From Stutzerimonas xanthomarina (GTDB lineage: Bacteria > Pseudomonadota > Gammaproteobacteria > Pseudomonadales > Pseudomonadaceae): a stretch of 64,000 nucleotides of DNA. The stretch lies in contig NZ_RHQM01000019.1 in assembly GCF_003935375.1 (NCBI RefSeq), positions 1 to 64,000 on the forward strand, written 5' to 3'. A program made the translations under genes and the position numbers. Below are positions 62,700-64,000 of the stretch, one piece after another (position 1 is the first letter of the stretch; each line of letters opens with the position of its first letter). The notes beneath the pieces were generated by a model. That model saw only the letters and a list, made by a program, of their open reading frames with translations. It did not search any database and was not told the origin of the DNA.

Positions 62700-63650
62700 A
62701 TGAATGCCATCATCCGCACCTTCACCCTCCCGCTGCTGGCCATCGCGATGCAGCCAGTTTTCGCCGCGCAGCCGGAGCAGACCACGCAACCGACATCCAG
62801 TATCGCCAGCGCTCGCACCGCCAGCACCATCACCACGGCTGACGGCGTGCAGCTCTACTACAAGGACTGGGGCCCGAAGGACGGCCCGGTGGTCACCTTC
62901 AGCCATGGCTGGCCGCTCAACTCGGATAGCTGGGAATCACAGATGCTGTTCCTCGCATCCGAGGGCTACCGAGTGGTCGCTCATGACCGCCGCGGCCATG
63001 GCCGCTCCAGCCAGCCGTGGGAAGGCAACGACATGGATCACTACGCCGACGACCTGGCCGCGGTGATCGAGGCGCTGGACCTGAAGGATGTCACCCTGGT
63101 GGGCTTCTCCACCGGTGGCGGCGAGGTGGCGCGCTACATCGGCCGCCACGGCACCGAACGGGTGAAGAAGGCCGTGCTGGTCAGCGCCGTGCCGCCGATG
63201 ATGCTGAAAACCGCGGATAACCCGGGTGGGCTGCCGCTGGAAGTGTTCGACGGCATCCGCAAGGCATCGCTGGAGGACCGCGCGCAGCTGTACCTCGACT
63301 TCGCCTCCGGCCCGTTCTATGGCTTCAATCGTCCGGGGGCGAAGGTCTCCCAGGGGTTGATCGACAGCTGGCGTGCCCAAGGGCTGCAGGCCGGGCACAA
63401 GAACACCTACGACTCCATCGCCGCGTTCTCGGCCACCGATTTTCGCGGCGACCTGAAGAAGTTCGATGTGCCGACGCTGGTGATCCACGGCGACGATGAC
63501 CAGATCGTGCCGCTGGACAGCTCGGGCAAGGCATCCGCAGCGCTGATCAAGGATGCGAAGCTGATCGTCTATCCCGGCGCGCCGCACGGCCTGACCGACA
63601 CCCACAAGAAGCGCTTCAACAACGATCTGCTGGCCTTTCTCAAAGAGTGA
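62700..63650 (+). CDS. Exported alpha/beta hydrolase (chloroperoxidase-like)
   Basis: The 316-residue protein has a signal peptide ([14 protein letters not shown]). The catalytic nucleophile Ser lies in V-G-F-S-T-G-G-G near residue 136, with D-D-D-Q-I-V-P-L-D and the final His in G-A-P-H-G-L. The sequence resembles non-haem chloroperoxidase or arylesterase-like hydrolases. AGGAG precedes the ATG. Its link to ohr suggests that both respond to peroxide or xenobiotic stress. Confidence 0.88.
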   Translation: MNAIIRTFTLPLLAIAMQPVFAAQPEQTTQPTSSIASARTASTITTADGVQLYYKDWGPKDGPVVTFSHGWPLNSDSWESQMLFLASEGYRVVAHDRRGHGRSSQPWEGNDMDHYADDLAAVIEALDLKDVTLVGFSTGGGEVARYIGRHGTERVKKAVLVSAVPPMMLKTADNPGGLPLEVFDGIRKASLEDRAQLYLDFASGPFYGFNRPGAKVSQGLIDSWRAQGLQAGHKNTYDSIAAFSATDFRGDLKKFDVPTLVIHGDDDQIVPLDSSGKASAALIKDAKLIVYPGAPHGLTDTHKKRFNNDLLAFLKE

Positions 63651-63708
63651 TGCGCAGCGGCTTTATCGAGCGGCTCGCAGCACCGCGTCACTTGCCGCTC
63701 AGAAACGA

Positions 63709-63734
63709 CAAACCCCGCCATCTGGCGGGGTTTG
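63709..63734. terminator. Bidirectional intrinsic terminator after the hydrolase gene
   Basis: CAAACCCCGCCA (63709-63720) pairs with TGGCGGGGTTTG (63723-63734) with a very small loop. It serves the hydrolase and the convergent Tim44-like gene. Confidence 0.9.
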
Positions 63735-63780
63735 TCTGTGGACTGCGCTCAGGCAGACCAGACTTTCTATACGACGTTGA

Positions 63781-64000
63781 TCAGGCGTTCTGGCGGATAC
63801 CAGCGACCAGCCAAGGCTGGTTCTCGCCCTGGGCACGTTCCATGCGCCAGCTTTCGCTGAACGGCTCGCCCTGGTCGAAGCGAGAAGTCTTCGCGGTGCC
63901 GGTGAAGGTCAGGGTCGCGGTGGTCTTCTCGGCATCGTCGTCGACGCCGTCGAGCTGGATTTGCAGATCGTCGATGTAGGTCGACTGATAGGCATCACCG
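63781..64000 (-). CDS. Tim44-like domain protein, 3' end (partial)
   Basis: The stop TGA lies at 63783-63781 and the rest of the gene runs off the window. The visible 73 codons include a beta-rich domain and end S-W-R-M-E-R-A-Q-G-E-N-Q-P-W-L-V-A-G-I-R. This is characteristic of the C-terminus of bacterial Tim44-like proteins. The length and N-terminus cannot be seen. Confidence 0.8.
   Translation of the reverse strand, partial: GDAYQSTYIDDLQIQLDGVDDDAEKTTATLTFTGTAKTSRFDQGEPFSESWRMERAQGENQPWLVAGIRQNA

Noticed and set aside
63647-63979. Plus-strand frame at the right edge
   Set aside because: It is antisense to the Tim44-like 3' end and spans a terminator.
1-64000. CRISPR array, prophage, integron or rRNA
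   Set aside because: No regular direct repeats, phage genes, integrase or rRNA sequence were seen; the short palindromes are isolated.

Overview
The window is a piece of a GC-rich gammaproteobacterial chromosome, most likely a Pseudomonas stutzeri-type organism (Stutzerimonas/Pseudomonas). The reasons are three DUF2388 genes beside a DUF4105 gene, an oxyR-recG pair, an xcpR-Z type II secretion operon, REP-like repeats, and the order fdnG-fdnH-fdnI-fdhE-selA-selB. The order matches what I recall of P. aeruginosa. No prophage, CRISPR array, rRNA or intact insertion sequence is visible. Genes were named by reading translations, without database searches.

Layout. 1-1.6 kb: the frameshifted 3' end of a large, possibly type VI effector-like protein behind a perfect 12-bp inverted repeat, then a DUF6708-like membrane protein. 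1.7-5.1 kb: DUF4105 and three DUF2388 secreted proteins plus a DUF1127 protein. 5.2-7.8 kb: an AraC regulator divergent from an SBF-like transporter, then mdaB. 7.9-10.8 kb: the pntAA-pntAB-pntB transhydrogenase operon, with a tandem CAAAC-N4-GTTTC-like operator candidate upstream. 11.3-18.9 kb: the type II secretion operon gspE-M (xcpR-Z), without C or D. 19-23.5 kb: an HDOD protein, recG and oxyR. 23.6-28.5 kb: an SDR protein, a zinc alcohol dehydrogenase with a small membrane protein, an AEC transporter and a methyltransferase.

28.5-41.6 kb: a haem-oxygenase-like iron enzyme coupled to the methyltransferase, a lactonase-type beta-propeller, an atypical acyl-CoA dehydrogenase overlapping a hybrid histidine kinase, a TonB receptor/PepSY iron-uptake operon, and a SnoaL-YCII-ECF42 sigma module. 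41.6-51.4 kb: a REP pair, the dctB-dctD C4-dicarboxylate two-component system, an HD-GYP protein, a SulP transporter preceded by a candidate 10-residue leader peptide, a tandem universal stress protein, a cyclopropane fatty acid synthase-like enzyme, and a DsrE/GcvH-like pair.

51.9-61.1 kb: a self-contained selenocysteine system, all on the minus strand. It holds selC (tRNA-Sec), selB, selA, fdhE and the respiratory formate dehydrogenase fdnGHI. fdnG is read through an in-frame UGA followed by a textbook SECIS hairpin, so the island encodes both the Sec machinery and its client; only selD is not seen here. 61.2-64 kb: an AraC regulator, ohr, an exported alpha/beta hydrolase and the 3' end of a Tim44-like protein.

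The strongest biology is the Sec-formate dehydrogenase island. The least explained items are the sulP leader peptide, the DsrE/GcvH-like pair, the acyl-CoA dehydrogenase/hybrid kinase pair and the concentric dyad upstream of fdnG.
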